In this document: in pieces, positions 10,408 through 22,381 of the stretch
Layout: each line of letters begins with the position of its first letter
Numbering within the stretch: position 1 is the first letter of the stretch
Source of the DNA: Verticillium longisporum
Taxonomy: Eukaryota; Ascomycota; Sordariomycetes; Glomerellales; Plectosphaerellaceae
DNA length: 64,000 bases
Direction: 5' to 3'
NCBI GenBank assembly: GCA_019188255.1
Contig: JAETXT010000002.1
Coordinates: 1,674,001 to 1,738,000 of the forward strand
The notes under the pieces: generated by a model
Told to the model about the DNA's origin: nothing
The model's input: the letters and a program-made list of their open reading frames with translations, nothing else
Database searches by the model: none
Translations under genes and position numbers: made by a program

Positions 10408-12269
10408 GATATAGCTTATATCCTTAAGTAGATATTCTAAGAGATCTATAAATGCTTAGAACTATTATTCCTATAGATAATTATCTATACTAATAACTAC
10501 TTGCTCTATTAATATTTTATTTAATTAAATATAATAATAAAGAAATACTTAATAATAGATCTTATAATATTATAGTAAAGCTATAAAGAATATAAAGTCG
10601 ACGAAATTCATTAGATCGCTAGAAATAATAACCCTATAGATTTAATTATTAAAAGAGTATTAAATTAAATATTAGAAGCGCTAATAAGCTTTAATAAAAT
10701 TATAATTAAGATTAAAGGATAAATTAAATATTAAGAAAAGAATAATTAAAGAGTAAAAGTAATTAATATTAATAAAAATATAATAAAGCCTAAAAATAAG
10801 TATTTTAGAAATAAAAACGATAATTCTATAATTAATAAAATAATAAAATAATTAATCTATAAAGCGGATTAAGCTTTAGAATCCGAAGAATCCGAGTTTA
10901 ATTACTCTAATAAGTCTTATTAGAAGTAATTAAAGAGCTATAGAGCTATAGCCTATTTAGCCGCTTTATAATTAGTATTATTAAGATTATCGAGGTCTTT
11001 ATTAAGATCGTTACCCCTTTTCGTTTCCTCCTCTTTAATAATCGTTAATATACTCTTTATAATAGTATATTACTTCTCTATATCCTATATCCCCTATTAG
11101 CTAATTATATAATTAGATAATTAGGGAAATAATAGAATAGAGAATTTATTAATTTATTATTCTTATCCTAAATAGCTAAAAACTATAATAAGCTTAAATT
11201 CCCCGATTAAATTATAGATAATAATTATTAAAGCTATAGATATTAGAAAATAGAGATTATAGAAGTTTATATTAGTTTATAAAAGTACTTAGGAGTATAT
11301 TTATAGTAATAGGAACCCTTAGGCTCTAAATCGAAGTATATACTATTAATACTAATTTTAATTTATTTATTAATAAGATAAGACTTTAAATATCCTAAGT
11401 AGAGGACTTTATAAATATTACTATATATATATACTATATCCTAGATTAATAGCTCCTACGATTAATATTAATTAAGTTCTTATGCTTTATTACTCTCTTA
11501 GTAGGAGGAGTAATAGGTATAGGGGCTTTATATTTAAATAGTATTATCGAGGCTAGGGATAAATAGAAAGAAAGAGAAAGAGAATAATAAAAAGGGGGAA
11601 TTATTAATTATTAGAGCTCTAAAATAGTAGATTAAGCTAGCTAATCTTAAAATAAAGAATTATTATAAGGAAGAGGAAAAGTAAAAGGAATAGAATTACT
11701 ATAATTTATTAATTAAATATATAGATCCTTAGAATATAGTATTTACTAGATTAGCTTAATAGGATCTATTAATCCTATTTAAATAATTTAATTCTATTAT
11801 TCCTATTAAAAGGCTAATAAAGGGTAACGATAATTATTCTTCTACTTTTAATTAATAAACTAGCGATTTAGAGACTTTAAGAGCCTATATCTAGCTATTA
11901 TAAGAGTACTATTTAATTAGCTATTTATTTCTTTTATTAAAGGGCTTAAAGGCGTATTCCTATTATTTAATTATAATTTAATTCGTTTCCTTAGAGAGCT
12001 ATTTAATAGCTAGTTTAATTAATCTATAGCGCTAGGGACTAGGGATTCAGCGTTTACGGGAATAGTAGTATTAAACCGTATTTTTCCTTATTCTATATAT
12101 TATTCTCCTATTATTATTTATTTATTTATTTATTTTATAGATTAGGATAGTAGATCTAATATACTAGAGACTAGAGGATTATAAGCGTATCGGAGTAGCT
12201 ATTAACCTAGGTAATAGAGCCCGATATTAGTCCCTAAAGTAATCCTATTTATAAAGAAAAGATAGCTAA

Positions 12270-12852
12270 TATTAAACTAATATTAGGGGATTGCCTAGGT
12301 CGGTAATTATTATATAGGATTTACCGATATTGTTGAGAGGGCTTTACTGCTTATGTGAACCCTGATTCATTACTTTGGCTGTGCCTAGGAGCTCTGAATA
12401 GGTAGGGTAGGTGATATAAGACTTGTAATGATTGTTGATACTATCTCTCTGAATTACCGCTACCTACGTGAATCAGATATACCTATCTGATTCACCGATC
12501 ACGTGAGCTATGAATCACGTGCTCCTGAGAGCTGTGAATCCCAGCCCCGGTGATCACTATATCGGTGAATCCTATATAGTGATCACCGACCTAGGTAATC
12601 CCCTAATATTAGTTCAATAGATATAGTAATTACTAGGGCTAGGATTTATAGCTCTTAGGAGTACGTAATTTATAGCTTACGTAATCGGTGAATTAGATAG
12701 GTATATCTAATTTATATAGGTAGCGGTAATTTAGAGAGATAGTATTAATAATTATTATAAGTCTTATATTACCTACCCTACCTATTTAGAGCTCTTAGGT
12801 ATAGCTAAAGTAATGAATTAGGGTTTATATAAGTAGTAAAGCCCTCTTAATA
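12270..12852 (+). repeat. 3' LTR of copia copy A, split by a nested solo LTR
   Basis: Removing the insertion and one target duplication (294 bp) leaves 289 bp, matching the family LTR length. Ends read TATTAAAC.. and ..TCTTAATA, i.e. RIP-altered TG..CA ends. The five bases after it (AACTT) would be its target duplication, but the left end is outside the window and cannot be compared. Confidence 0.83.
12331..12619 (-). repeat. Solo copia LTR nested in the copy A LTR
   Basis: A 289-bp antisense LTR of the same copia family, flanked by the perfect 5-bp duplication GATAT (12326-12330 and 12620-12624). Its preserved ends show the family termini TGTTGA/TCAACA almost unaltered. It keeps many CpA/TpG sites, unlike the surrounding LTR, so it is younger or, as a short sequence, was a poor RIP target. 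It is probably the product of recombination between the two LTRs of a full insertion. Confidence 0.88.
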
Positions 12853-13475
12853 AACTTTATAATAATTATAACTTATTCTAAGAATAGCTATATTAAAAGT
12901 AGATTTATAATTCTTAGATTCCTAAAATAAAACCTCTTTTAAAATTAAAAGAAATTACTCGAGTATCCTATTATACTTAATCTTATAATTAGAATAGAAT
13001 TTCTCGAGCTAGGTAAGAGATTTAATATTGCTTTTATATTAGAGAAAGAGAAAATCGTTTACTAAATACTAAGATATAAGTAAATTTAGCTCCTAGATCT
13101 TCTCCTTAATATCTTCGATAATATTATCGTTTTAGGCCTTAAGATATTCTTTATTAGCTATTACTTTATCTTTAAATATATCCTCTTATAGACTTTCGTC
13201 CTTAATATTAAAGCGAATATAAGTAGATATTACTTTAGTATCCCTATAATTAATTAATATATTAGCTATTATATAGCTAGGAGATTTACTAAGTAATATT
13301 ATATTTATCCTTAATCTATTAAAGCTACTATTCCTAATTAGCTTAATTTAAAATAAGAAAAGAAAGAGATTTCTTTTTATTTCAAATTATATGACTCTTT
13401 ATAATACTTTAGCAATTCTTAATATTATAAATCTCTTTCTCTTTAACGTTTATACTTTCTATATAAGTATATACC
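12853..13475. other. RIP-mutated AT-rich sequence of unknown origin
   Basis: This 623-bp stretch lies between copia copy A and the target duplication of copy C. It is AT-rich and nearly CpA-free, so it probably derives from a repeat, but it has no open frame and matches nothing else in the window that I could see. It was continuous with 21,442 onward before copy C inserted. Confidence 0.6.
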
Positions 13476-13480
13476 TTCTT

Positions 13481-13767
13481 TATTAAACCAATATTAGGGG
13501 ATTCCCTAGGGCGGTGATCTCGGTAGGGGATCACCGATATAGTGATCACCGTGGCTGGGATTCACAGCTCTCAGGAGCACGTGAATCACAGCTTACGTAA
13601 TCGGTAAATTAGATAGGTATATCTGACTCACGTAGGTAGTAGTAATTCAGAGAGAGATCATCAACTACATCATAAGACTTATATCACCTACCCTACCTAT
13701 TCAGAGCTCTCAGGCATAGCTAAAGCAATAAAACGGGGTTTATATAAGCAGTAAAGCCCTCTTAATA
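13481..13767 (+). repeat. 5' LTR of copia copy C
   Basis: 287 bp, the same length as the 3' LTR at 21150-21436. Both LTRs are less mutated than the interior of the element, consistent with the known weak action of RIP on short duplications. The ends are RIP-altered TG..CA. Confidence 0.9.
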
Positions 13768-16700
13768 TTAATTAGTATTACATTCAATGTAATATAGAAT
13801 AGCTAGAGCTAGAGAAGTTAGGATCGATCCTACGGATAGCAAATTCGCTATACGTAAGCTTATCGGTTATACTTTATAAGTAATTATAAGAGCACTATTT
13901 GCTTTAAGTACTTTAGGACTTTTATAAGAGCTTAGTAGTAGGGAAATCCCCTATTACGTAATCTATAGGAGCACCGTCTACTTCGAGTACCTTAGGACTC
14001 CTACGCCTAAGATTACTACCTAGGCTATATTACTAGCTACTAAACCCGATAAACGAAGCTCTATAGAATAGTTAATTAACTATAGTAGAGCTTTAATAAA
14101 ATTAGCGATAATAAGCTCCTCGGATTATAGTAATAGCTCTATAATAGAGCTAGAGAGCGCTAAAAAGATATAATAGGAGTTCGACGGCATTCTAGAAGAA
14201 CTTAGTATATTACGTTTAATATAAAAGGTTAGGAAGGGTCTCGATATTAACTTTATCGTTAATAGAGTAGAATCACGGTTCCCTAGATTATTAGATTCGG
14301 CATCCGCAGATCTTAAGAGCGCCTAGATCCTTAAGGCAATAAGTATATACGGGACTATAAAGGGAGTTTACCTCCTAGAGGCGTTTATCGAAGACTTCTA
14401 GGGCTAGACTAAAGAGGACTTTAACTCCTATAATATAACGATTACTCGAGCGTTAAAGGTATATCTAGTAAAGCGTAGGATCCCTTTTCTAGGAGTAGTA
14501 AACGTTAAGACGTTAAAGAGACTAATCTTAATGCTTTTATAGGAAGAGATGCCCGATATAACGGAGTCGATTACTATTAACCGGGATTCAATACTCTAAA
14601 GAGTAGAGGAATAGCGAGACTAGTAGGACGACGAGCAATAACCTACGGGGAACGCCTAGCTATCCTAAATCCGAAAACTATAAACGGGGAGGATAGATCC
14701 CTAATAGCCCCTAATTCTAGGGTTATTTAATTAACGGAGTAGGCAATCTAGTTAATAAGAGATTATACCTTAATTATAAAGAAATAAGACCTTACCCCTA
14801 AATATTACCTAGAACTTACTAGCTTAGTATTATACTCTACTACTATATAAATTAGTAAATTCACCGATTAATAGAGCTATAATTAAGTAATTTATAGCGC
14901 TCTAGAATAAGGAGAGCAATTACTCTAAGGAGATATATAATATCCTTAATGATAAAATATATATTTTTACGGACGTTTACGAATTATTATAAATCCGCTA
15001 TATATAGCTCTATACGCTCTTCCCGAATATATTTTTAGGGTATATATAAACTTTCTTCCTAGAGTATATAAACCGGAGTATAGGACTCTATTAAATATAC
15101 TTAACGATTAAATAATAGTTCGATTCGGAGATTAATAGAATATAGTATTATATAGATTAGAGCTCGATAACGTTCTACTCTATAGCGGTAGAAGTTAATA
15201 ATATAGGAAAGCTATAAATAGAAGTTCTCTAGATCCTTCTAGATAAGCTTTAATAGTACTAGAGAGCACTTAGCCCTATATTTAAGGAAGAGATTTATCT
15301 CTATATAAATACTTTAAGGGCGGTTTAAGGCGTCTTAGAGTTAAAGATTATACTAATAAAGCCGGAGCGATCTTTTAATACGCTATCTATATAGCTTAAG
15401 AGTATATTAAAGGTAGAGGAGAATACTAGAACGCCTAGGCACTTCTATACTAATAGACGTTATAGGAGCGGATATCGCTAAGCTAGTAGAAGGGGAGATC
15501 GTAGAGAGTAATTAATATATAGAACTAATAATCGTTAGCTATCTAGAATTCGTAAATATTAGATATACTCTAAACGAGATTATAGATCGACGAAGTACTC
15601 TCCCGAGGAGTAATAACGTTCGAAAGAGTAGTAGAAATATATATAGGAAGTATATAGGGATTAGCGGAAGGGATACTATTAGTTTTTAATAATAATAGAA
15701 CCTATTAAGAGCTCGGAATTAGATAATCTTACTTCCGATAAACTAAGAGTAGACGATGCTTTTAAATCTAATCCCGAGAGTAAACTAATAAATACTTATA
15801 CTATATACTTCCTAGTAAATGAATCGTTCTAATATAGAATTAGGGGGAGTAGTCCGAAGGCTGAAATAATAGCTCCGATAGAGTAGCTCTTTACCTAGTA
15901 TTAGATTAATAGTACTTCTACGTAGTATAGTATTATCCCTAATATAGGCGTAATATTAGTTTCTATAATAGGAGCTTTATAAATAAAGGCCTTAATAGCC
16001 CTAATACTAAGCCTAATAGTTAATAAATAGGGAATAGGGGCTAGAGTAAGATTCGGAGTAGGAAATCCTATTTCTACGATAGAGGAGATTACTATTCTAA
16101 TACTAATTAGGAGAATTACGTTCTATATCGTCTTAACGGATACCTTATTCCTACTTTATATTAAGGATATAGACGATCTCGGAGTCTACTTAGATAATAC
16201 GTATAACGAGCTAGTAAAGCGTATTAGGGAGATCTAGGAGTATATACCTATTTTTCGCAAATAGGGCTACCTATAGTTCTTCCTAGATACGAAGACCTAT
16301 ACTAGCTCTAGGATTATATATATAATAGGGATAGAGAGCGATAGAGTAGCGTTTCTAATAGAAGTAGAGCTCCGACGTATTTATAAGTAGTTTAGTTACC
16401 TATCTATAGAGAAGCTATAGAACCTACTCTAGAGAGTAGACTAGGACGTAAATCGGGACGCTCTACAGCTAATAAACCGCTTCTATTACTATTATTAGAT
16501 TAAAGGGAAGTCTCCGTAACGCTTTAAGTTTACCCTAAAGTTAGATATCGACTTTAATTACGAGATTTTAGTCGATATTATATACTTAGATAGAAAGCCT
16601 ATTCTTTATATAATTAATATAAGTATAGGATTCTAGTCTATAACTTTCATTCCTAATTTCATAGCTTACGTAATATAGGAAGCTCTTAAGAGGTGCTAAT

Positions 16701-17809
16701 TAGATATATACCTTAGGCCTCTAGATATTATAACTATTAACGCTAGAACGAACTTTGCCTCCGTAGAGTTTAGGGTAGAGGTACGCCTCCTAGGCATAAC
16801 CTACTATTAGATTCCTATAGAGGCCTATTAGTTAATCGGCAAGGTTAAGAGCTACTATAAGCCGATATATAGAGCGTACGAGATCTTAAAGGTAGAGTCT
16901 CGCGATACGAGCCTAGAATCGCTACTTTAAGGAGCTATAAAGGCGGTAAACGATACCGCTAAGCTTAACGGATTAATGCCTATATTGCTCGTATTCGGGG
17001 CGATACCTAGGATTACTATTAACTTAGCGCCTACCGCAATTTAAGCGTAGTGCGCTGAAGCGGTTAATAAAGCGATAGCGGAGCTTCGGCGAATAGTCGC
17101 TAAGCGGAAGGTTAATAACGCTCTTAATACCTATAATGGACTAGATACTAAGCAATTATTACCGAGATCGCTAGAGCTAGGAAGCGACGTTCTTATATTC
17201 CGAGAGCGGGAGAAATGGACCGGTCCCTATAAGGTTATATCGGTTTCTAATATAGCGGTTATAGTCGAAATAGTTAACGGCTTAATAGAGTTTAGAGGAA
17301 TATATATTAAGCTATATAATAGATCGCTGGATTAGTAAACTAGGGAGATAATAGTAGTTCGAACTCTAAAGACCCTAGAACTATTTAAGTATTTAGAGCT
17401 AATTCTACTACGACGACGCGGGAGACCTAGGAAGTTAATAAACGCTACGAATCTATTATAAGCGGCTTTTACGGATCGTAAGAATAGTACGACCGGGACT
17501 TTATAGATCGAGCGCTAATTCATTATTAAAAGGGAATAGTAGGGGTACGACCTAGCTATTTAACTACGTAATAAAGGTAGAATAACGACCCCTAGGAAGC
17601 TATTTAAATAGTCCGATTAGGAGGAAATCGACTTACTCCTAGTAGCTAGAGTAATCGTACTAATTAGGAGATCCGCGTTTCCTAGTATTAAGATCTTTAG
17701 ATACTAGCTTATAAGAGAGGTAAAAGGCTTCCCTTAAGCCCTATATAAGAAGTTAAGACTAGTAGTTTAGGGATATAGTGATTAGGAGAAGACAACCCTA
17801 CTAACGTAA

Positions 17810-18269
17810 TGTAACAACCAGAGGACCAGGTCAAAAGACCCAAGGATAGCTAGGAAGGATGACACAGCCAAAGGGAGCGATAAGATAAGAACGGCTGGCA
17901 CGCAGTCACGTGACCAGATCACCAGGAACGGTGATCCAAGAACATGGATCACCAACCTGTTAGGATCACCGTGATCCCCGATCCAACACGGAGAGGATCA
18001 CGAACTAACAGTGAGCCATCCAACATAGGCTCACTAACCAACACAACAAGGACAGGATGAACGGGTATATAAGGACGGGCATTCTGGACTTGTAGATACA
18101 TTCTTTCTCACGACAGTGATCAATCTAAGTCTTACCTTGTATTCATTGTAACGAGTGCGCAACGCCTTACGACACCACATCGTCTCAGAGTCACAACCTA
18201 AGCTTCTGCTAACAGCAACCCTAACCCTCTGACAGTGTTCCCCTCTTCGGAAGCTGCCAGGTCGTAACA
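17810..18269. repeat. Solo LTR of a second, unmutated retrotransposon family
   Basis: A 460-bp sequence beginning TGTAACAACC and ending GTCGTAACA, i.e. TGT..ACA ends. It is flanked by the perfect 5-bp duplication CGTAA (17805-17809 and 18270-18274), and interrupts the RT region of copia copy C. It is rich in CpA and shows no RIP bias, so it is younger than the host element. A TATA-like TATATAAGG lies near 18,066, as expected of an LTR promoter. It contains several imperfect GGATCAC/GTGATCC repeats. There is no coding content. The superfamily cannot be told from one LTR. Confidence 0.92.
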
Positions 18270-21149
18270 CGTAATCGCTTACGATTATATACTATAGCTA
18301 ACGACTAATCCTAGCGATTACCCTAACGCTATAGTAACGTAGCTACTAGTTAATGCTCTATAATATTAATTAAGCCTATACCTAGAGCGCTATAGATCTA
18401 TTATATAACGTTCTCCTATGTATTCCTAAGGAGCTATAGTATAGATACCCTGATAGAATCGTCTTCTACGTTATAAAGCCGCTCTATAGTATTATAGAGT
18501 TAGGTCTCTATTAGTTTATAACCTATTAGCGCTATTATAGAGAGCGCCTAAACGCCGTTCTAACGGGCTACGATCCGTATTTACTTCTAACTAGAGCTAG
18601 AGAGAGCTTTAGATTAATCGGAATACAGACTAACGATACCCTTAACTTCGGAGAGCCTACATTTATATAAAAGGAATAAATAGAGCTCGAAAGCGCTAGC
18701 TTCTAGGTAAAGCCTATTTCCATCCTTAATATAGGATCTAATAGCGTCTTTAACGGCTATATTATTAAAGTTAGAACTAAAGATCTTACGATTTAATAGA
18801 AAGGCTAAAGTAATCGCCTAGAGCTAATAACCCTAGGGATAGCGAGCTTAGAGCAGGAATATATCGCCTAGAGAGCTTATAATGCCTATATTGCTTTAAC
18901 CTATTAACTAAAGGCAGCCTTCGATTTCTCTATTATAGCCTAAGCTAAGAACCTATAAAAGGACGACTTTAAATAGCTTAATAAACGTATATAATAGTAG
19001 ATCGCTAATATAGGCCGTAGCCTGAATTACGTACGCTTCGATCTATTAATAGCCTAACTATATATATTTATTAATAGCTCCTTCGCTAATAATAAGAACC
19101 TTAGTTTATAGATCGGATTCGTTATCCTCCTTAATAATGAACGTTCCTATAATTAAGAGAACGCCTTTATAGTATATAGTAATATTCTCTATTAATAATC
19201 TATTAAATATAAACGGGTTATGCATTTAGTTCTAGCTAGCGAAATCTATAAAATAGTTAGCGGCTTCGATATAGCTTATATCCTTAAATAGACGCTCTAA
19301 GAGATCTATAAACGCTTAGAATTACTACTCCTACGAATAGTTATCTATACTAATAGCTATTCGCTCTACTAATACCTAGTTCAACTAAGTGCAATAGTAG
19401 AGAAACGCTTAATAATAGATCTTATAGTATTATAGTAAAGCTATAAAGAACGTAAAGTTAACGAAATTCGCTAGATTATAGGAGGAGATAACCCTATAGA
19501 TTCAATAACTAAGGGAGCTCTAAACTAGGTACTAGAAGCGCTAATAAGCTCTAACGAAATTATAATTAGGATTAAAGGATAGGTTAAACGTTAAAAAAAG
19601 AATAATTAGGGGGCAAAAGCAATTAAAATTAATAACGATTAGCTATACCCTAAAAATAGCTACTCCGCGATTAATAAAATAGTAAAGCAACCGATCTATA
19701 AGACGACTAGGCCTTAGAGTCCGAAGACTCCGAGTTTAACTACTCTAGCGAGTCCTACTAGAGGTAATTAAAGAGCCGTAGAGCTGCGGCCTGCCTAGCC
19801 GCTTTGCGCTTAGTATTACTAAGATTATCTAGGTCTTTATTAAGGTCGTTACCCCCCTTAGCCTCCTCTTCCTCGGTAATCGTTAATATACTTTTAATAA
19901 CGGCGCGCTATTTCTCTATATCCTATATCCCCCGTTAGCTAATTATACGATTAGATAATTAAGGAAAAGAAAAGGGAAGAGAACTTATTAGTTTATTATT
20001 TTTATCCTAGGTAGCTAAAAACTTTATAGCGGGCTTAAACGCCCTAACCGGACTAAAAATAATAATCGTTAGAGCTATAGATACCGGAAATAAAGATCGT
20101 AGAAGCTTATATTTATTTATAAGAATGCCTAGAGGTATATTTATAATAATGGGAACCCTTAGGCTCTAAATCGTAGTATACGCTATTAGCGCTAGTTTCA
20201 GTTTATTTACCGGCAAGATAAGACTTTAAGTACCCTAAGTAGGGGACCTTACGAATATTACCGTATATATGTACTATATCCCGGATTAGCAGCTCCTACG
20301 ATTAGTACTAACCGAGTTCTTACGCTTCGCCGCTCTCTTAGTAGGAGGGGCAATAGGCGTAGAGGTTTTGCGCTTAGGCGGTATTATCGAGGCCGGGAAG
20401 AGAGAAAGAGGGAGAGAGAGAGAGTAGTAAAAAGGGGGATTTATTAATCGTCGGAGCTCTAAAATAGTAGATTAGGCTAGCTAATCTAAAAATAAAGAAG
20501 TCGATATAGGGAGAGGGAAAAGTAAATAGAATAGAGTTACTATAACTTACTAACTAGATATATAGATCTATAGAGTACGGTATTTACTAGACTAGCTAAA
20601 TAGGATCTATTAATTCTATTTAGGTAGTTTAACTCTATTATTCTCTTTCGAAGGCGGTTTAATTCTATTATTCTAATAGGAAAGCTAATAAAGGAGAATA
20701 ATAATTATTCTTTTACCTTCTATTAGTATACTAGCAATTTAGAGGCGTTAAGAGTATGCATTTAGCCGTTATAAGAGCGCTATTTAATTGCCTATTACGC
20801 TATTAGATTATTATTTATTTCCTTTATTAAAGGGATTTAACCGCCCATTCCTATTATTTAAATTATAACTTAATTTATTTCCTTAGAGAGCTATTTATAG
20901 GCAATTCCACTACTCTAAAGTATTAGGAACCAGGGACCTAACGCCTATAGGAATAGTAGGATTAAGCTGCGTTTTCCTTATCCTATTTATTATTCTCCTA
21001 CTATTAATTATTCACTTTAAGGCTAGAAGAGTAGATCTAATACGCCGAAGACTGGAGATTGGAAGCGTATTAGAGCGGCTATCGACCCTAGCAATAGCTC
21101 CTAATATTAGTTCTCACGGCTATTCTATCTATAAAGAAAAGAGAGCTAG

Positions 21150-21436
21150 TATTAAACTAATATTAGGGGATTCCCTAGGGCGGTGATCTCGGTAGGGGAT
21201 TACCGATATAGTGATTACCGTAGCTGGGATTCATAGCTCTTAGGAGCACGTGAATCATAGCTTACGTAATCGGTAAATCAGATAGGTATATCTGACTTAC
21301 GTAGGTAGTAGTAATTCAGAGAGAGATCATTAACTACATCACAAGACTTATATCACCTACCCTACCTATTCAGAGCTCTCAGGCACAGCCAAAGCAATGA
21401 AACGGGGTTCACATAAGCAGTGAAGCCCTCTTAACA
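21150..21436 (+). repeat. 3' LTR of copia copy C
   Basis: 287 bp, ending AGCCCTCTTAACA with the terminal CA intact, followed by the target duplication TTCTT. It differs from the 5' LTR mainly by C/T and G/A changes. Confidence 0.9.
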
Positions 21437-21944
21437 TTCTTCGTATTAAGATTAATAGAATATTCTATATCTACTTTCTATTCTAATTTCCCTAATTCAT
21501 ATATTATTTATTATAGTTCTATTAAATACTTACTATTAATAGGGTATACTATATTGAATTAGGGTAATAGGGGTAGGGGCTATTACTATTACTATTATTA
21601 TTATTATTATTAGAGGAGTTAAAGGAGTAAGGGATCTATATTAGCTAGAATAGATATTCTAATATTAGAGCTCTTATTTACTTAAATTACTATAGAAGGT
21701 ATATAGATCGCTATATAGTCTAAGCTTTAACTATTTAGGTTCTCTAAATTGCTTAGATAAAGCTTATAGGTTTAATTAGGTTAACTTAAATACTTATATA
21801 AATTCTATAGGTTATTAGGTTAACTTAATTAAACCTATAGGCTTTATCTAAGTAACCTAGAGAACCTAAATATCCACTCCCCTATAATACCTAAACGAGA
21901 CTATTTAGGTATTCCTAACCCTAGGTAGGACAAGACGAGTGCCA
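21437..21944. other. AT-rich tail of the repeat block
   Basis: RIP-like sequence continuing 12,853-13,475 across the copy C insertion. It holds a TATTACT/ATT microsatellite at about 21,581-21,612 and a strong inverted repeat at 21,735-21,869. No gene is visible. Normal composition starts directly after it. Confidence 0.65.
21735..21869. repeat. Inverted repeat, ~51-bp arms, 29-bp loop
   Basis: Left arm 21,735 to about 21,785 and right arm about 21,819-21,869 are reverse complements with only a handful of mismatches, mostly C/T and G/A. The outer ends read TTAGGTTCTC.. and ..GAGAACCTAA. It could be a small MITE-like element or the hairpin end of a degenerate repeat. No flanking duplication was evident. 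Confidence 0.8.
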
Positions 21945-22381
21945 GTAGACGAAGGCCCCACCAGTACCCCACGCTATAAGTGCCGAATGTCAACACATGC
22001 CACATTTTACAAACTATGCCATCACGTTCTTGTCATACCACGTGTAACTTTCATCTGAGTATAGCAAGTGCCAAGAAACGCTACCGGCCTCAAGAAAAAG
22101 ACCGATAACCCCGTGAGCTGGGCTATGGAGTTAAGCGTTAGCCGCGGCAGTGATCTTTCGGCAGCCATGTTGGTGCCTTATTGCGAGGACAGGTGGGAGA
22201 TAGGTCATTGTCACGTAGTGGCGCGTTATGTTAACAGAAGCTCGTGAAACTCGTCAGGTCCGGCGTATCGCTAGCAATACTACAATTCTTGTATGATTTG
22301 GTCCGAAGAGACGGGAATGTCTCTTTCCGTGCGTTCTAGTCATGGCCTTCGGCCCTCATGATAGCCAAACAGCGCCCGGTA

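Larger units (their letters stand above)
10408..12852 (+). mobile_element. Ty1/copia copy A, 3' part with 3' LTR
   Basis: Sense copia sequence matching about 19,267 to the 3' end of copy C: the end of the RNase H region, a long non-coding 3' segment, and a 3' LTR at 12270-12852 interrupted by a solo LTR. It is the right-hand remainder of the outer element whose left part is 1-2540. It is fully RIP-degenerated, and no frame survives. Confidence 0.82.
13481..21436 (+). mobile_element. Ty1/copia retrotransposon copy C, complete but RIP-degenerated
   Basis: A full element bounded by 287-bp LTRs (13481-13767, 21150-21436) and the perfect 5-bp duplication TTCTT (13476-13480, 21437-21441). Without the solo LTR inserted at 17810 it is about 7.5 kb. 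Sense translation, ignoring stops, shows gag-like sequence near 13.9-14.7 kb and an integrase C-terminal GPY-like motif (KWTGPYKV) near 17,216. RT begins before 17.8 kb and RNase H-like sequence continues at 18.3-19.6 kb. Integrase ahead of RT defines Ty1/copia rather than Ty3/gypsy. Every frame has many TAG/TAA stops from CAG/CAA changes. It keeps more CpG than copies A and B, so it is probably younger. Confidence 0.9.
1..21944. other. AT-rich, RIP-degenerated repeat block
   Basis: Apart from a few younger insertions, this block is very AT-rich, carries no usable reading frame, and is almost devoid of CpA and TpG dinucleotides, while CpG still occurs. That bias is the known product of repeat-induced point mutation, which converts CpA to TpA on either strand of duplicated DNA. 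The identifiable part consists of nested copies of one Ty1/copia family. The block reaches the left edge of the window, so its full size is unknown. It ends near 21,944, where ordinary composition and genes begin. Confidence 0.9.

Noticed and set aside
18034..18270. 78-residue minus-strand frame in the 460-bp solo LTR
   Set aside because: It ends at the LTR boundary and lies wholly in non-coding LTR sequence; chance ORF.
21581..21612. ATT repeat as a possible CRISPR-like or centromeric array
   Set aside because: Only a 32-bp microsatellite; no spacers or long satellite units.
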